From the NCBI GenBank assembly GCA_963837635.1, contig CAWINY010000003.1, positions 743,065 to 807,064 of the forward strand: 64,000 nucleotides of DNA, in the 5' to 3' direction. Below the pieces are notes generated by a model. It did not search any database, was not told where the DNA came from, and saw only the letters and a program-made list of their open reading frames with translations. Both the position numbers and the translations under genes were made by a program. This stretch comes from CAWINY01 sp963837635. Its GTDB lineage: Bacteria; Acidobacteriota; Terriglobia; Terriglobales; Acidobacteriaceae. Of this stretch, positions 53,651 through 63,195 are shown one piece after another (position 1 is the first letter of the stretch; the number at the start of each line of letters is the position of its first letter).

Positions 53651-54565
53651 ATGAGATTGCGTTCAGAACTCTTCCAATGTGACTCATTTCGCGGGCGGGC
53701 CATCGTTCTCGCCGCAATGATTGGCGCATCCCTTTTCCCCGCAAGCGCCCTCGCTCAAGGCGGGAACACCGATGTCATGGTTGGCTATCTGACCGATGCA
53801 ACCGCGGCTTGGCAGGAAACAATGACGGGGGGAATCACCCCGCCCCAACTGGACGAGCCTATCGCCAATCCCGGGAGACCAACGGTCTCCACGCCCGCAA
53901 CGCTCACTCCGGTCGGTTACCTTCAATTTGAAACCGGGATTCTGGCTGCGTGGCACTCGCCCGAGTTCTCCTCCCAAGCAAGCTTAGGAGAGGTGACGAA
54001 GTTCTCCGTCTCGCACCGGATCGAACTACTAGCCGCCACAGGCCCATTTGTCCATTCCAATACTGAACCTGCAAATGGCACGGGAGACATCTCATTGGGG
54101 GTTCAACAAGATGTCCATCAAGGGGTGGGGGCGCGCCCCACAATTGCGCTGAGTTATTTCCGCCGAACTCATAGCGGAGGAACACCTGACCTCGATATTG
54201 GCAGCGCAAGGAACTCAGCGATCCTACTTGCCAGCGCGGACATAAAAGGTTTTCACTACGACACCAACTACTTGTTCAACGAAGTCATCAGTGACCAGGG
54301 CGTTCACCGCGCGCAGTTCGGGCAAACGCTCTCCGTTTCCCATGCGCTCGGGAAGAAATTCGGGGTTTCCGGGGAAATATGGCATTTCACGCAGCCTTTT
54401 CTCCGGAGCCATGCCATAGGCAATTTGTGGGCGCTAAACTATAACGCGAGAAAGAACCTGGTGCTCGATCTCGGTTTCAATCGCGGACTGACCAGTACTT
54501 CTACGCGCTGGGAGATCCTCGCGGGCTTTACCTACGTGCCACCGCACGGAGTCCATCTGCACTGA
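53651..54565 (+). CDS. Outer-membrane beta-barrel protein of unknown function, 304 aa
   Basis: A signal peptide (IVLAAMIGASLFPASALA, then QGG) leads to a protein made mainly of alternating hydrophobic/polar strands (FSVSHRIELLAATGPFV, PTIALSYFRRTHSGG, GKKFGVSGEIWHFTQ, NLVLDLGFNRGL) and ends in a short strand with aromatic residues, a typical barrel pattern. The layout recalls the MetA-pathway/'transporter' type of small barrels of phenol degradation. It lies 66 bases before the NRAMP gene on the same strand and could be a metal-linked porin, but no substrate can be inferred. Confidence 0.75.
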   Translation: MRLRSELFQCDSFRGRAIVLAAMIGASLFPASALAQGGNTDVMVGYLTDATAAWQETMTGGITPPQLDEPIANPGRPTVSTPATLTPVGYLQFETGILAAWHSPEFSSQASLGEVTKFSVSHRIELLAATGPFVHSNTEPANGTGDISLGVQQDVHQGVGARPTIALSYFRRTHSGGTPDLDIGSARNSAILLASADIKGFHYDTNYLFNEVISDQGVHRAQFGQTLSVSHALGKKFGVSGEIWHFTQPFLRSHAIGNLWALNYNARKNLVLDLGFNRGLTSTSTRWEILAGFTYVPPHGVHLH

Positions 54566-54631
54566 CCGGCTGCTTGCGGGCATAATGGCGGCGGTCCGGC
54601 GCTGAGACGAGAAACCGCGTAGAGGCGGGAT

Positions 54632-56074
54632 ATGGACAACTCACGATTAGTTGAGAGTAAAGAGACGGCGAACCGTTCCGTGCCTGCCTCCGGAAGCGGC
54701 CAAGCCAGCTACGGGAGTCACCCCTCTCTGGAAGGAGTGCACAACACGGTTGAGGTGCCGCACCATCAGGCGGGCTTCTGGAAGCAGTGGCGAGCTTTCG
54801 TTGGGCCGGCGATTCTCGTCAGCGTCGGCTACATGGACCCCGGCAATTGGGGGACAGACCTGCAAGGCGGTGCCCAGTTCAAGTATGGCCTCTTATGGGT
54901 GGTCGGCGTGGCCAGCCTGATGGCCATCTTCATGCAGGTGATCTCCGCCCGATTGGGCGTGGTGACCGGGAAGGACCTTGCCCAATGCTGCCGCGACTGG
55001 TATCCCAAGTGGACCCGCTGGCCCAACTGGCTGATGAGCGAAGTGGCCATCGGCGCCTGTGACTTGGCGGAGGTGCTCGGGAGCGCCGTCGCCCTCAACC
55101 TGCTGTTCCATATCCCGCTGCTGTGGGCGGTCATCATCACCGGCCTGGACGTGCTGCTGCTGTTGGCCTTGCAAGGGTTTGGGATGCGCACCATCGAGGC
55201 TGTAGTCGTGCTTCTGGTGGCAACCATCGCCGTCTGCTACTTCATCGAGCTGTTTGTGCTCCCGCAGACCCAACCCAGCTTCCTGGAGATGGGGCGGGCA
55301 CTGGTTACGCCGCACTTCCGTCAATCGGGGATGTTATACGTCGCCATCGGCATCATCGGCGCAACCGTGATGCCCCACAACCTGTACTTGCACTCGGCCC
55401 TGGTGCAGAGCCGCCAGTTGCAGAAGGATGAACCCTCGGTTCGACGTGCGATCCAATTCAACACCATCGATTCAGTCGTGGCCCTGACCATCGCTTTCTT
55501 TGTCAACGCGGCGATTTTGGTGCTTGCGGCAACGGTGTTTTTCGGTAAGGAAAGCGTCACCGTAGCGGGCGGTCAGGTGGTCCAGTTCAGCGCCAACAGC
55601 GATTGGATTCGGGTAGCATACTTGACCCTGGCGCCATTGTTGGGCACGGTCGCCGCCAGCACGCTATTTGCGGTGGCGCTCTTGGCGAGCGGCCAGAGCA
55701 GCACCATCACCGGCACCCTCGCGGGGCAGGTGGTGATGGAAGGCTTCATGCATTGGCGAATCCTGCCCTGGGTGCGGCGGCTCATCACCCGCACGCTGGC
55801 CATCCTGCCGGCGGTCTTCATTATCGGCCTGCGCGGCGACAGCAGCGTTACCGACCTGCTCACCCTCAGCCAGGTAGTGCTGGCGCTGCAGCTGCCGTTT
55901 GCGATGTTCCCGCTCCTGCATTTCACGAGCTCCCGCAAGCGAATGGGAGGCTGGAAGAATGGCCGGTTCCTGCTGATTGCCGGTTGGGGCAGTGCTATTC
56001 TGATCACCGCGTTGGACATTTATGGCTTGCCAGACTCGTTCAAAGCGGCGTGGCAAGTCATCACCGGCGGATGA
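54632..56074 (+). CDS. NRAMP-family divalent metal transporter
   Basis: A 480-aa inner-membrane proton-coupled importer of Mn2+/Fe2+. The metal site is in helix 1, SVGYMDPGNWGTDLQGGAQF (DPGN motif), and helix 6, IGIIGATVMPHNLYLHSALV (the MPH motif), both hallmarks of the family. About eleven hydrophobic helices are visible. The N-terminal 50 residues are hydrophilic and somewhat longer than usual. Near it are the outer-membrane protein, the DtxR-type remnant and a universal stress protein, suggesting a metal/stress locus. Confidence 0.94.
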   Translation: MDNSRLVESKETANRSVPASGSGQASYGSHPSLEGVHNTVEVPHHQAGFWKQWRAFVGPAILVSVGYMDPGNWGTDLQGGAQFKYGLLWVVGVASLMAIFMQVISARLGVVTGKDLAQCCRDWYPKWTRWPNWLMSEVAIGACDLAEVLGSAVALNLLFHIPLLWAVIITGLDVLLLLALQGFGMRTIEAVVVLLVATIAVCYFIELFVLPQTQPSFLEMGRALVTPHFRQSGMLYVAIGIIGATVMPHNLYLHSALVQSRQLQKDEPSVRRAIQFNTIDSVVALTIAFFVNAAILVLAATVFFGKESVTVAGGQVVQFSANSDWIRVAYLTLAPLLGTVAASTLFAVALLASGQSSTITGTLAGQVVMEGFMHWRILPWVRRLITRTLAILPAVFIIGLRGDSSVTDLLTLSQVVLALQLPFAMFPLLHFTSSRKRMGGWKNGRFLLIAGWGSAILITALDIYGLPDSFKAAWQVITGG

Positions 56075-56130
56075 CCCCGGAGCCTGTACCTCAAGCATGC
56101 GGAACCCCGCACGACAGAAACGGAACAACC

Positions 56131-56547
56131 ATGTACGACATCATTCTCGTCACGTTGGATAGCACGCCGACTGACCGGGCGATTATCGAGCACGTCAAAC
56201 AGCTGGCGAAGCTCGCGCAAAGCCGTGTGGTGTTGCTTCATGTGGCCGATGGATGGGCAGCTCGAACCTATGGGCCGGACGCGGTCAGTCCGGAAATCAC
56301 CGAGGATACTGCATATTTGGGAAAAGTTCAGGCAGAGTTTCAATCCTTGGGCATTCCTACCGAGGCCGAACTCGCCTACGGCGAACCGGTCAAGGAAATT
56401 GTCAAATGGGTTGAGCAGAAGGGCTGCGACTTGGTGGCGATGAGCACGCATGGACATCGTTTCCTGGCCGATATATTTCTCGGCACCACCGCCAGCCGGG
56501 TGCAGCACAGTATCCGCGTGCCGGTGCTCCTCCTGAGGGCGAAATAG
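56131..56547 (+). CDS. Universal stress protein UspA family
   Basis: A 138-aa single Usp domain. It starts MYDIILVTLDSTPTDRAIIE and has the nucleotide-binding motif STHGHRFLADIFLGTTASRV, then IRVPVLLLRAK at the end, as in ATP-binding Usp proteins (G-x2-G-x9-G-S/T). The ATG at 56131 is chosen because the domain begins there; the open frame upstream overlaps the NRAMP gene in another frame and is not coding. It lies 56 bases after the NRAMP stop and is likely co-transcribed. Confidence 0.93.
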   Translation: MYDIILVTLDSTPTDRAIIEHVKQLAKLAQSRVVLLHVADGWAARTYGPDAVSPEITEDTAYLGKVQAEFQSLGIPTEAELAYGEPVKEIVKWVEQKGCDLVAMSTHGHRFLADIFLGTTASRVQHSIRVPVLLLRAK

Positions 56548-56630
56548 AATCGCTGCCCTGGGCTGTTCTCCGACGCCCACAATCCTGAGCGTACTTAAAG
56601 TCCGCCGAGAAAGGTGCCGATAGATGGGAT

Positions 56631-56870
56631 ATGGATATCTCCGCGATTGCCCTACAGGGACTGCAGCAGGCGGACGCTCAACTGGAGCAGGCCGCAACCA
56701 GGATCGCCTCGGCCGGAATCGCGTCGGCCAATGGGGCCAACCTGGACACGGTGGACCTCAGTGCGGAAGTGGTCGCGTTGATCTCCGCCCGGGATCTGAG
56801 CGCGGTCAACCTCAGCACGCTGAAAACCGGCGACGAAATCCAGAAGACCGCGATCGATCTGATGGGCTGA
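56631..56870 (+). CDS. Small protein resembling flagellar rod/hook C-terminal segments, 79 aa
   Basis: MDISAIALQGLQQADAQLEQ is followed by TVDLSAEVVALISARDLSAV and NLSTLKTGDEIQKTAIDLMG. The first part is helical; the second resembles the C-terminal heptad helix of FlgB/FlgC/FlgE rod proteins, which pairs with the N-terminal helix during axial assembly. No other flagellar gene is in the window, so this is an orphan. It could be a chance similarity or a stand-alone coiled protein. The start overlaps no neighbour. Confidence 0.6.
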   Translation: MDISAIALQGLQQADAQLEQAATRIASAGIASANGANLDTVDLSAEVVALISARDLSAVNLSTLKTGDEIQKTAIDLMG

Positions 56871-57114
56871 AGCGCAAGCCCCTCCAGGGAAGACTGTAAG
56901 GATTGAGGGTGCCCCACCCCTTCGGCAAGCTCAGGGCAGGCTCTAGCCCGGTTTTGGCTAGGGGTCGGGCCGGAAATTCGCTTGCGTATCACAAAACCCG
57001 CCATTGACGCATGGGGCATTCAGGAACTAACCTTTCGGCCCGGCTGAAGTCCACACGAGGGCTGGCCCGGGCTAACCACCGTTATAGGACGAGAAGCCGC
57101 CACAAGGAGACCAG

Positions 57115-57315
57115 ATGGCTCAGAAAATTATCGATGTTGTTGGGATTTCCAAGGAGAGTTTCGCCAAGGCAGCAGAAAACGCGGTCCAGGAGGCCGCTAA
57201 GACCGTTCACGGCATGAAGTGGGCACGCACCTCCGAGTTCGAGATGGAATTGAACGAAAAGAAGATCGTCAGTTACAGGACTACTGTACGTATTTATTTC
57301 GACGTGGAACACTAG
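57115..57315 (+). CDS. Dodecin (flavin-binding dodecamer)
   Basis: A 66-aa protein of the standard dodecin length. It has KIIDVVGISKESFAKAAENA and VQEAAKTVHGMKWARTSEFE, with Trp placed as in the flavin-stacking position, followed by the final strands KKIVSYRTTVRIYFDVE. ATG at 57115 is preceded by AAGGAG. Dodecins store or buffer flavins such as riboflavin/FMN. No flavin gene is nearby; it follows the Usp and small helical protein genes with a gap of about 245 bases. Confidence 0.93.
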   Translation: MAQKIIDVVGISKESFAKAAENAVQEAAKTVHGMKWARTSEFEMELNEKKIVSYRTTVRIYFDVEH

Positions 57316-57458
57316 ACGGGAGCAGAAACCCGCAGAGGATCTCCGGGGGCATGGAGCGAGGCAGCGCCGTGTGGGCTTGCCACGTTACTTGAGCCACGCG
57401 TCCGCTTCAGTGGACGCGATTTGCAGCCGGAACGCGTTCGCGGAGAACGGAAACGATC

Positions 57459-59198
57459 ATGCAGCGCTCTAACCTTCGGGGCTCCACTCTTATTCTCGTG
57501 CTGCTGCTGTGCGTGGCGCTGCCGGCGGCGGCGCGCAGCTGGCAGATTTCCGACTTCCACACCACCGTTGCGGTCGGCCAGGACGGTTCCGCACTCTTCA
57601 CCGAGCGCATTGCGTTGGTTTTCGTCGGCAGCTTTCAGGGCATCCACCGCACGATTCCCATCGAATATCCCGGGCCGCACGGCAGCAACTACTCGCTCTT
57701 TCTGGACATCAGGGGCGTCACCGACGAGCAGGGCAACAAGCTGAAGTTCGAGCGTACGCGCCATGGCGCCTATCTCGACCTGAAGATCTACCTCCCCGAC
57801 GCGGCCGATACCACCAAGACGGTCGAGATCAGCTACACCTCGCCCAATGCCATCCGTTACTTTGACGACCATGACGAGCTGTACTGGAACGTGACCGGCA
57901 ACGATTGGCCGGTGCCCATCGACCGCGCCTCGGCGGTGGTTACCTTCCCGCCGCAGGCCGCGGGCAACTTGCGCGCCCAGGCATTCACTGGGGTTTACGG
58001 CTCGCATGACCAGGAAGCCACAGCCGAAGTTCGCGGCACGGACGTTTCCTTCGAGACCACCAACCCGCTGCCCATGCGGGGCGGCATGACCATCGACATC
58101 TACATCCCCAAGGGCGTTCTCACCGAGCCAAGCACCCTGACCCGGATTGGCTGGTTCATTCGCAGCAATGCGGTCCTGTTCCTGCCCATCTTCGCCCTGG
58201 CGGTGATGTTTCCCCTGTGGTGGTACAAAGGCAGAGACCCTGACCCTGGCGTCTCGGTGGCGCCGATGTACGAGCCGCCGGCGGACATGAGCCCGGCCGA
58301 ATGCGGCACGCTGATGGAGGATGCCGTCGCTCCCCGCGACCTCACCTCGACCGTGATCGACCTTGCCGTGCGCGGCGTGATCAAGATCGAGGAGATCCAG
58401 GAGAAGCATCTCGTCTTCTCCAGCAAAGATTATCTTTTCCACCTGCTGGTTCCCATGACGCAGTGGAACGGCCTGGCTCCCTACGAGCGCGTGCTGCTGG
58501 CCCAGATGTTTCAAGGCGGCAGCGAAGCGCGCATGTCCAACCTGAAGAACCGCTTCTATACCGCGGTGCCTGTCCTGAAGCAGGACATCCTGGCCGCTTT
58601 GCGGATTAAGGGCATGTACAGCGTGGACCCCTCGACGGCAGGGGCGTACGTGGTGGGGGCCGCGATCGTTATTGCCGCGCCCTTCGTGGCGCTGCAGGTG
58701 CTGAATATCGTGGATTTCACTCAATCGGGCGCCATGTTAATCGTTGCCATCATCCTGGCTGCGGCCATCGTCCTGTTATTTGGTCGCGTGATGAGCGCCA
58801 AGAGCTTGAAGGGCGCGCGCACCAAAGTGGCCATCCGGGGCTTCCAGGATTTCATGAACCGGGTGGAGGTGGATCGCCTGCAGCGCATGCCGCCGAATAC
58901 CTTCGAGAAGTTCCTACCTTACGCGATGGCGCTCGGGGTGGAGCACCACTGGGCGGCGGCGTTCAAGGACATCCTCCACGAGCCGCCAAGCTGGTACGTG
59001 CCGTACGGCGGCTACGCTCCGGGATATATCTTCAATCCCATTCTCTTCAGCAGCAACATGCACAGCATGTCGCTCGACCTGCACAACGTCATGGTGGCGG
59101 CGCCCCGCGCCAGTTCCACCGGCAGCGGTTTTGGCGGCGGCGGGGGAGGTGGATTCTCCGGCGGCGGCTTCGGCGGCGGCGGCGGGAGCGCATTCTGA
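57459..59198 (+). CDS. DUF2207 membrane protein, 579 aa
   Basis: An exported membrane protein. A signal peptide (LILVLLLCVALPAAARSW) is followed by an extracytoplasmic beta domain of about 200 residues (DFHTTVAVGQDGSALFTERI and HRTIPIEYPGPHGSNYSLFL), a transmembrane helix (NAVLFLPIFALAVMFPLWWY), a cytoplasmic segment, two further helices near 58650-58780, and a Gly/Ser-rich low-complexity tail (GFGGGGGGGFSGG). This order is the one seen in DUF2207 proteins, often linked with LemA. Function is unknown. The tail makes its end variable by slippage (inference). Confidence 0.9.
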   Translation: MQRSNLRGSTLILVLLLCVALPAAARSWQISDFHTTVAVGQDGSALFTERIALVFVGSFQGIHRTIPIEYPGPHGSNYSLFLDIRGVTDEQGNKLKFERTRHGAYLDLKIYLPDAADTTKTVEISYTSPNAIRYFDDHDELYWNVTGNDWPVPIDRASAVVTFPPQAAGNLRAQAFTGVYGSHDQEATAEVRGTDVSFETTNPLPMRGGMTIDIYIPKGVLTEPSTLTRIGWFIRSNAVLFLPIFALAVMFPLWWYKGRDPDPGVSVAPMYEPPADMSPAECGTLMEDAVAPRDLTSTVIDLAVRGVIKIEEIQEKHLVFSSKDYLFHLLVPMTQWNGLAPYERVLLAQMFQGGSEARMSNLKNRFYTAVPVLKQDILAALRIKGMYSVDPSTAGAYVVGAAIVIAAPFVALQVLNIVDFTQSGAMLIVAIILAAAIVLLFGRVMSAKSLKGARTKVAIRGFQDFMNRVEVDRLQRMPPNTFEKFLPYAMALGVEHHWAAAFKDILHEPPSWYVPYGGYAPGYIFNPILFSSNMHSMSLDLHNVMVAAPRASSTGSGFGGGGGGGFSGGGFGGGGGSAF

Positions 59199-59200
59199 GA

Positions 59201-59325
59201 GGCAGTGGGCAGTGGCCAGTGGTTAGACCCGCATCTGCCAAAAGCGGGCAGATGTGGGCACCCTCGGCGTTCAGAAAGCCGTGGTACTGACCACTGATCA
59301 CTGGCCACCGACCACTACAGGTGGC
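59201..59325. repeat. Inverted repeat, 'CAGTGGCCAGTGG' family
   Basis: AGTGGGCAGTGGCCAGTGG at about 59205 is mirrored by CCACTGATCACTGGCCACC at about 59291, after which the patatin gene starts. No gene is present. Confidence 0.65.
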
Positions 59326-59394
59326 CAGCTTCTTCGCCTAGCATCGCGCTTTCCGAGTCGCGCATCGTAGTATTTGGACTCGGTTGTGGCTAGC

Positions 59395-60321
59395 ATGGGC
59401 CAATTGACGCGTTCGGTTCGTGCCTTTGCACGCGAGTTCTCCCGTTCCAAGCCGGTGATCCCTGCTCCACCCGCCAGGCGGCCGCGGATTGGTTTGGCCC
59501 TGGGCGGCGGCTTTGCCCGGGGCCTCTCTCATATCGGGATTCTCAAAGTAATCGAGGACCACCAGATCCCAATCGACTTCGTCGCGGGCACGAGTGTGGG
59601 CGCGGTGATCGGGGCGGCGTGGTGCAGCGGCATGTCCGCCCGGGAGCTGGAAGAGATCGCCCACGTCGTTCGTTTTAAGGATTTCGCCCGCTGGACGATC
59701 TCCCGGCTGGGCATCGCCAGCACTGACCGGATGAACATCTTCCTGGAGCGCTGCATGAAGTGCAAGACCTTTGAAGAATTGAGAATTCCGCTCGCCGTGG
59801 TGGCCACGGATTTCGCCAGCGGCGACCCGGTAGTCTTCCGCTCCGGCAAGCTGGTTGACCCGGTGCGCGCCAGCTGTGCCTATCCAGGCATGTTTCTGCC
59901 GGTGGAGATCGAAGGCAAGCTGCTGGTGGATGGGTTGCTGGCGCATGGAGTGCCCACCGTGCCGCTTCGAGACATGGGCGCCGAGCGGGTATTGGCCGTG
60001 TACCTCTCCGCGCACTGGGTTAACCTGACTGGGCCGCGCCATATCTTCGACGTGATCGGCCAGTGCTTCTCCATCGCACAATCGAAGATGTGCGGACCAT
60101 GGCAATCGGCGGCAGACCTGATCCTCACCCCTGACGTGCGCGGCTTCAGCTACGACGGCTTCGAGCGCGCCGCCGAGCTGATCGCCAACGGCGAATCGGC
60201 CGCGCGCGAAGCCCTTCCCACGCTTCGCCAATGGGCCCAAACGCCGCAACCAGCAGCGGAATCCGTTCCGGCCAAGCCAATTACGCCGGCCGTGGTTCCG
60301 GCGGTGCCGCCGGTGATTTGA
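59395..60321 (+). CDS. Patatin-like phospholipase (RssA-type)
   Basis: A 308-aa serine lipase-type protein. The oxyanion hole is IGLALGGGFARGLSHIG, the nucleophile Ser lies in the GTSVG elbow of VAGTSVGAVIGAAW, and the catalytic Asp is in LLVDGLLAHGVPT (DG dyad). No signal peptide is evident. A proline-rich tail (PAAESVPAKPITPAVVPAVP) follows. The ATG at 59395 is preferred; an upstream TTG adds seven residues. The domain is complete, so it is probably active on phospholipid. No partner gene is apparent. Confidence 0.92.
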   Translation: MGQLTRSVRAFAREFSRSKPVIPAPPARRPRIGLALGGGFARGLSHIGILKVIEDHQIPIDFVAGTSVGAVIGAAWCSGMSARELEEIAHVVRFKDFARWTISRLGIASTDRMNIFLERCMKCKTFEELRIPLAVVATDFASGDPVVFRSGKLVDPVRASCAYPGMFLPVEIEGKLLVDGLLAHGVPTVPLRDMGAERVLAVYLSAHWVNLTGPRHIFDVIGQCFSIAQSKMCGPWQSAADLILTPDVRGFSYDGFERAAELIANGESAAREALPTLRQWAQTPQPAAESVPAKPITPAVVPAVPPVI

Positions 60322-60438
60322 AGTTTTGGCTCGCAAGGTGGCGAACACGCTATGCCCAGCGCACCTGCGGTGTCTCCAACGATGCGAAGTTGTTTGTTGG
60401 GTAGGTGCTGGGCTGATCGCTTGTCCGGGGTCGGGGGG

Positions 60439-60582
60439 CTACCTCGCCGGCGCTTGCTCGTGGTGCGCAGCGTGATGATGGTGATGATGATGCTTCTTGT
60501 GATGCTTCTTGGCAGCAAAAGCGGGGGTGCTCAAGGTCAGCGCCAGGACGGCGGTGACCAGCAGGATGGCGGCTTTCTTCAT
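60439..60582 (-). CDS. His-rich secreted peptide, 47 aa
   Basis: MKKAAILLVTAVLALTLSTP plus AFA is a signal peptide, after which the mature part is nearly all Lys and His (KKHHKKHHHHHHHAAHHEQA). The ATG at 60582 has AAGGAG nine bases upstream, preferred over two upstream starts. Such peptides bind metals or act as envelope buffers; there is no enzyme-like fold. The repeated CAC/CAT codons make it prone to slippage. It is read opposite to the GH57 gene and may be missed by gene callers. Confidence 0.7.
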   Translation of the reverse strand: MKKAAILLVTAVLALTLSTPAFAAKKHHKKHHHHHHHAAHHEQAPAR

Positions 60583-60842
60583 GGATCGCATCTCCTTGAA
60601 ATTGTCCGCGAAGGACACTTCTTTTTTACAGCAACTCTGCCTTTGCAAAAGTGGGTTTTTGCCTTAACCCAAGCGGGAAATTCAGGGATCGCCTATCGGG
60701 GTATCGACCGAGCCTACCCAGTGCTGCTGTGCAGCATCCAATATAGCGACTCGGACCCCTCTTGCTTGCCGTTTCGGAAGTTACCGGCAAGCCGGTTCTC
60801 AACCAGTGCGCGCGTGCCGGGATAAGCCCGGGGCTGGCCGCT

Positions 60843-61446
60843 ATGGACCGATACATCTGCATTCACGCCCACTTCTACCAGCCGCCGCGTGAGAACCCCT
60901 GGCTGGAGGCGGTGGAAGCCCAAAATTCCGCCTATCCCTATCACGACTGGAACGAACGCATCACCGCCGAGTGCTATGCGCCGAACTCGGCCTCGCGCAT
61001 TTTGGATCCGGACGGGCGCATTGTGCGGATCGTCAACAACTACGCGCGCATCAGCTTCAACTTCGGTCCCACGCTGCTGTCGTATATGGAGGAGCGCTCA
61101 CCCCGCCTCTACCAGCGGATCTTGGATGCCGACCGCGAAAGCCGCGAGCTCTTCTCCGGCCACGGCTCGGCCCTGGCGCAGGTCTTTAACCACATGATCC
61201 TGCCTCTGGCCAACCGGCGGGACAAAGAAACACAGGTGATTTGGGGGTTGCGCGATTTCGAGCGGCGCTTCGGCCGCGAACCCGAAGGCATGTGGCTGCC
61301 GGAAACCGCGGTCGACATCGAAACTCTGGAAATGTTGGCTGCCCATGGCATCCGGTTCACGATCCTTGAGCCGCATCAAGCCGGGCAGGTGCGCAGGCTG
61401 CGCAAGCGCGGGGTATGGCGCAATGTCGAAGGCGGGCAGATCGATC
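60843..61446 (+). pseudogene. GH57-family glycosidase, truncated by an IS66-family element
   Basis: The N-terminus MDRYICIHAHFYQPPRENPW, then YNDW-like PYHDWNERITAECYAPNSAS, NYARISFNFGPTLLSYMEER and PEGMWLPETAVDIETLEML, is a family-57 alpha-amylase/mannosidase start; the nucleophile domain comes later and is missing. Family members run to several hundred residues; here only 201 codons remain. The coding frame is broken at 61446, where the IS66 end begins, and then reads into the IS to a stop at 61502. The real start is ATG at 60843; the longer open frame upstream has no matching sequence. The remainder of the gene should lie beyond the window on the other side of the IS. Confidence 0.8.
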
Positions 61447-61498
61447 GTATCCATTCGAGCAACTGCAGGGTTGACGGATTCGGCGAGCCGAGGATAAG

Positions 61499-63142
61499 TT
61501 AGTTCGCTGGTTTTGCGGCGTAGGCGGCGGGGGTGAGGTCGGCCAGGGATTGGATGGAGCGGTCGGCCATGCCGGGCAGCACGTCAGCCAGGTACGGGCG
61601 GATGGGCATGCCGAGTTTGCGGCAGCTCTCGACGATGCTGAAGATGGCGGCGATTTTCGGGCCGGCTTCCTTGCTGCCCAGATGCAGCCAGTTGCGACGG
61701 CCAATCGCGATCGGGCGCATCGAGTTCTCCGCCCAGTTAGTCGAGAGTTCGATCACCGGGTGCTGCATGAAGCGCGTCAGCTTTTCCCAGCGTGTAAGCG
61801 TATAAGAGACGGCCTTGCCCGCCGCAGACTTCGGCAGCACACGATCCTTCATCTGCAGGAGCAGGGCATGCAACTCGTCAAGCCGAGCGGGCGCACGCTC
61901 CTGCCGCAGCGCATCGCGCTCTGCGATCGACAGGTTTTGCTCGCGCGCCTCGCGATCGATTGCAAACAACGCGTCCATAAGCACGACAACGCGCGCCGAG
62001 TCGACGTCGGTCTTCGACTTGGCATTCACCTTGACTGCTTCGATGAACTTTCTTCTTGAGTGAGCGAGGCAGCACGCATGGATCATGCCTTCGGCACCGA
62101 CCTTTTCGCCGTATGCGGCATACCCATCGGTGTGTAATATGCCGCGATAATCTTGAAAGACCTTTCTCGGCACCTCGCCGCGGCGCGTCATCTCGAAGTC
62201 GAAGACCACGCCCTTGCCTGGCGAGCTGTACTGCCAGAAGTAGGCTTTATGGTTCTCGCCTTTCTTTTCCGGCGTCTGCACTCCGACGTAGGTTTCGTCT
62301 GCCTGGATGTAATCGCCGGCAAGCAGATCGCGCTTCGTCCGGTCAACCACGGGGACCAGCAACTCGCCCACGCGCAGCACCGCATCGTCGATCGTGGTCA
62401 GCGCCACCTCGATGCCGAGATCGCGCAGGAGCATCGCCCGCTGGCGATACAGCGGTAACGCATCACAGTACTTTTTCACAACGAAGTCGATGATCACTTC
62501 GTCGGAGAAGATCGACTTGGGCGCGATGCGCTCAGGTACGGCAGCCGTCGCAACCCCGTGCATGGCGCACGCCGCACAGGCACGCTTCTCGCGCTTGATG
62601 ACGCGAACGAAGTGAACGGCCGGCTTCTTGCCCAGCACTTCGGTCTCCTCGTAACCGATGACGCCGGTCTCGCCGCCGCACAGGCCGCACTTGCACTGCT
62701 CCGGCGTGCAGGCAATGATCTCCTCGACACGTTCCAGATGGGCGGGCAATTGGTTGCGGCCGGGATGCTGCTTCCTCTTGCGCCGTGGCTTGTCGTCCTC
62801 CGCGCTGTTCTGCCTGCTGTCGGGCAACGGGCCGCGGTTGATCTCGGATTCGATTTCTTCGCTCGATACCGCAGGCTCAAGATCCAGCATCTGCAACTGA
62901 AGATCCGAGAGCTTCTCGCTGCGCTTGCCGTACTTCCGGATGCGCTCCAAGCGAAGCTCCTCTTTCAGCTTCAGCACCAGCATCTCAGATCTTGCAAGCG
63001 CCTGCTGATTGCTCACAAGCAGCGTCTCTTTCGTTGCAAGATGCTGATCTTTCGCTTCCAACTGCTCCTGCAGTTGCGCGATGATCGCGGCCGCAACCGG
63101 ATCAAGCACCACGGGCAGAGACGACTTGGACGCTGGATTCAT
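61499..63142 (-). CDS. tnpC: IS66-family transposase TnpC
   Basis: A 547-aa DDE transposase. An N-terminal coiled-coil/leucine-rich part (IIAQLQEQLEAKDQHLATKE) is followed by a zinc-finger-like segment (ACTPEQCKCGLCGGE). The catalytic core has the first Asp in AGDYIQADETYVGVQTPE, the second in GILHTDGYAAYG, and the Glu region near STNWAENSMRPIAIGRRNWL. No stop or frameshift is seen, so it is probably active. Its stop lies about 50 bases from the left end of the element. Confidence 0.94.
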   Translation of the reverse strand: MNPASKSSLPVVLDPVAAAIIAQLQEQLEAKDQHLATKETLLVSNQQALARSEMLVLKLKEELRLERIRKYGKRSEKLSDLQLQMLDLEPAVSSEEIESEINRGPLPDSRQNSAEDDKPRRKRKQHPGRNQLPAHLERVEEIIACTPEQCKCGLCGGETGVIGYEETEVLGKKPAVHFVRVIKREKRACAACAMHGVATAAVPERIAPKSIFSDEVIIDFVVKKYCDALPLYRQRAMLLRDLGIEVALTTIDDAVLRVGELLVPVVDRTKRDLLAGDYIQADETYVGVQTPEKKGENHKAYFWQYSSPGKGVVFDFEMTRRGEVPRKVFQDYRGILHTDGYAAYGEKVGAEGMIHACCLAHSRRKFIEAVKVNAKSKTDVDSARVVVLMDALFAIDREAREQNLSIAERDALRQERAPARLDELHALLLQMKDRVLPKSAAGKAVSYTLTRWEKLTRFMQHPVIELSTNWAENSMRPIAIGRRNWLHLGSKEAGPKIAAIFSIVESCRKLGMPIRPYLADVLPGMADRSIQSLADLTPAAYAAKPAN

Positions 63143-63195
63143 CTATTCACATAATCGCAGATCACGCTGTGGATATGTCATCGAATCGCCTGTAT

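Noticed and set aside
57312..58724. Minus-strand open frame of 470 codons
   Set aside because: Antisense to the DUF2207 membrane protein and its upstream gap; repetitive His/Gly/Arg composition.
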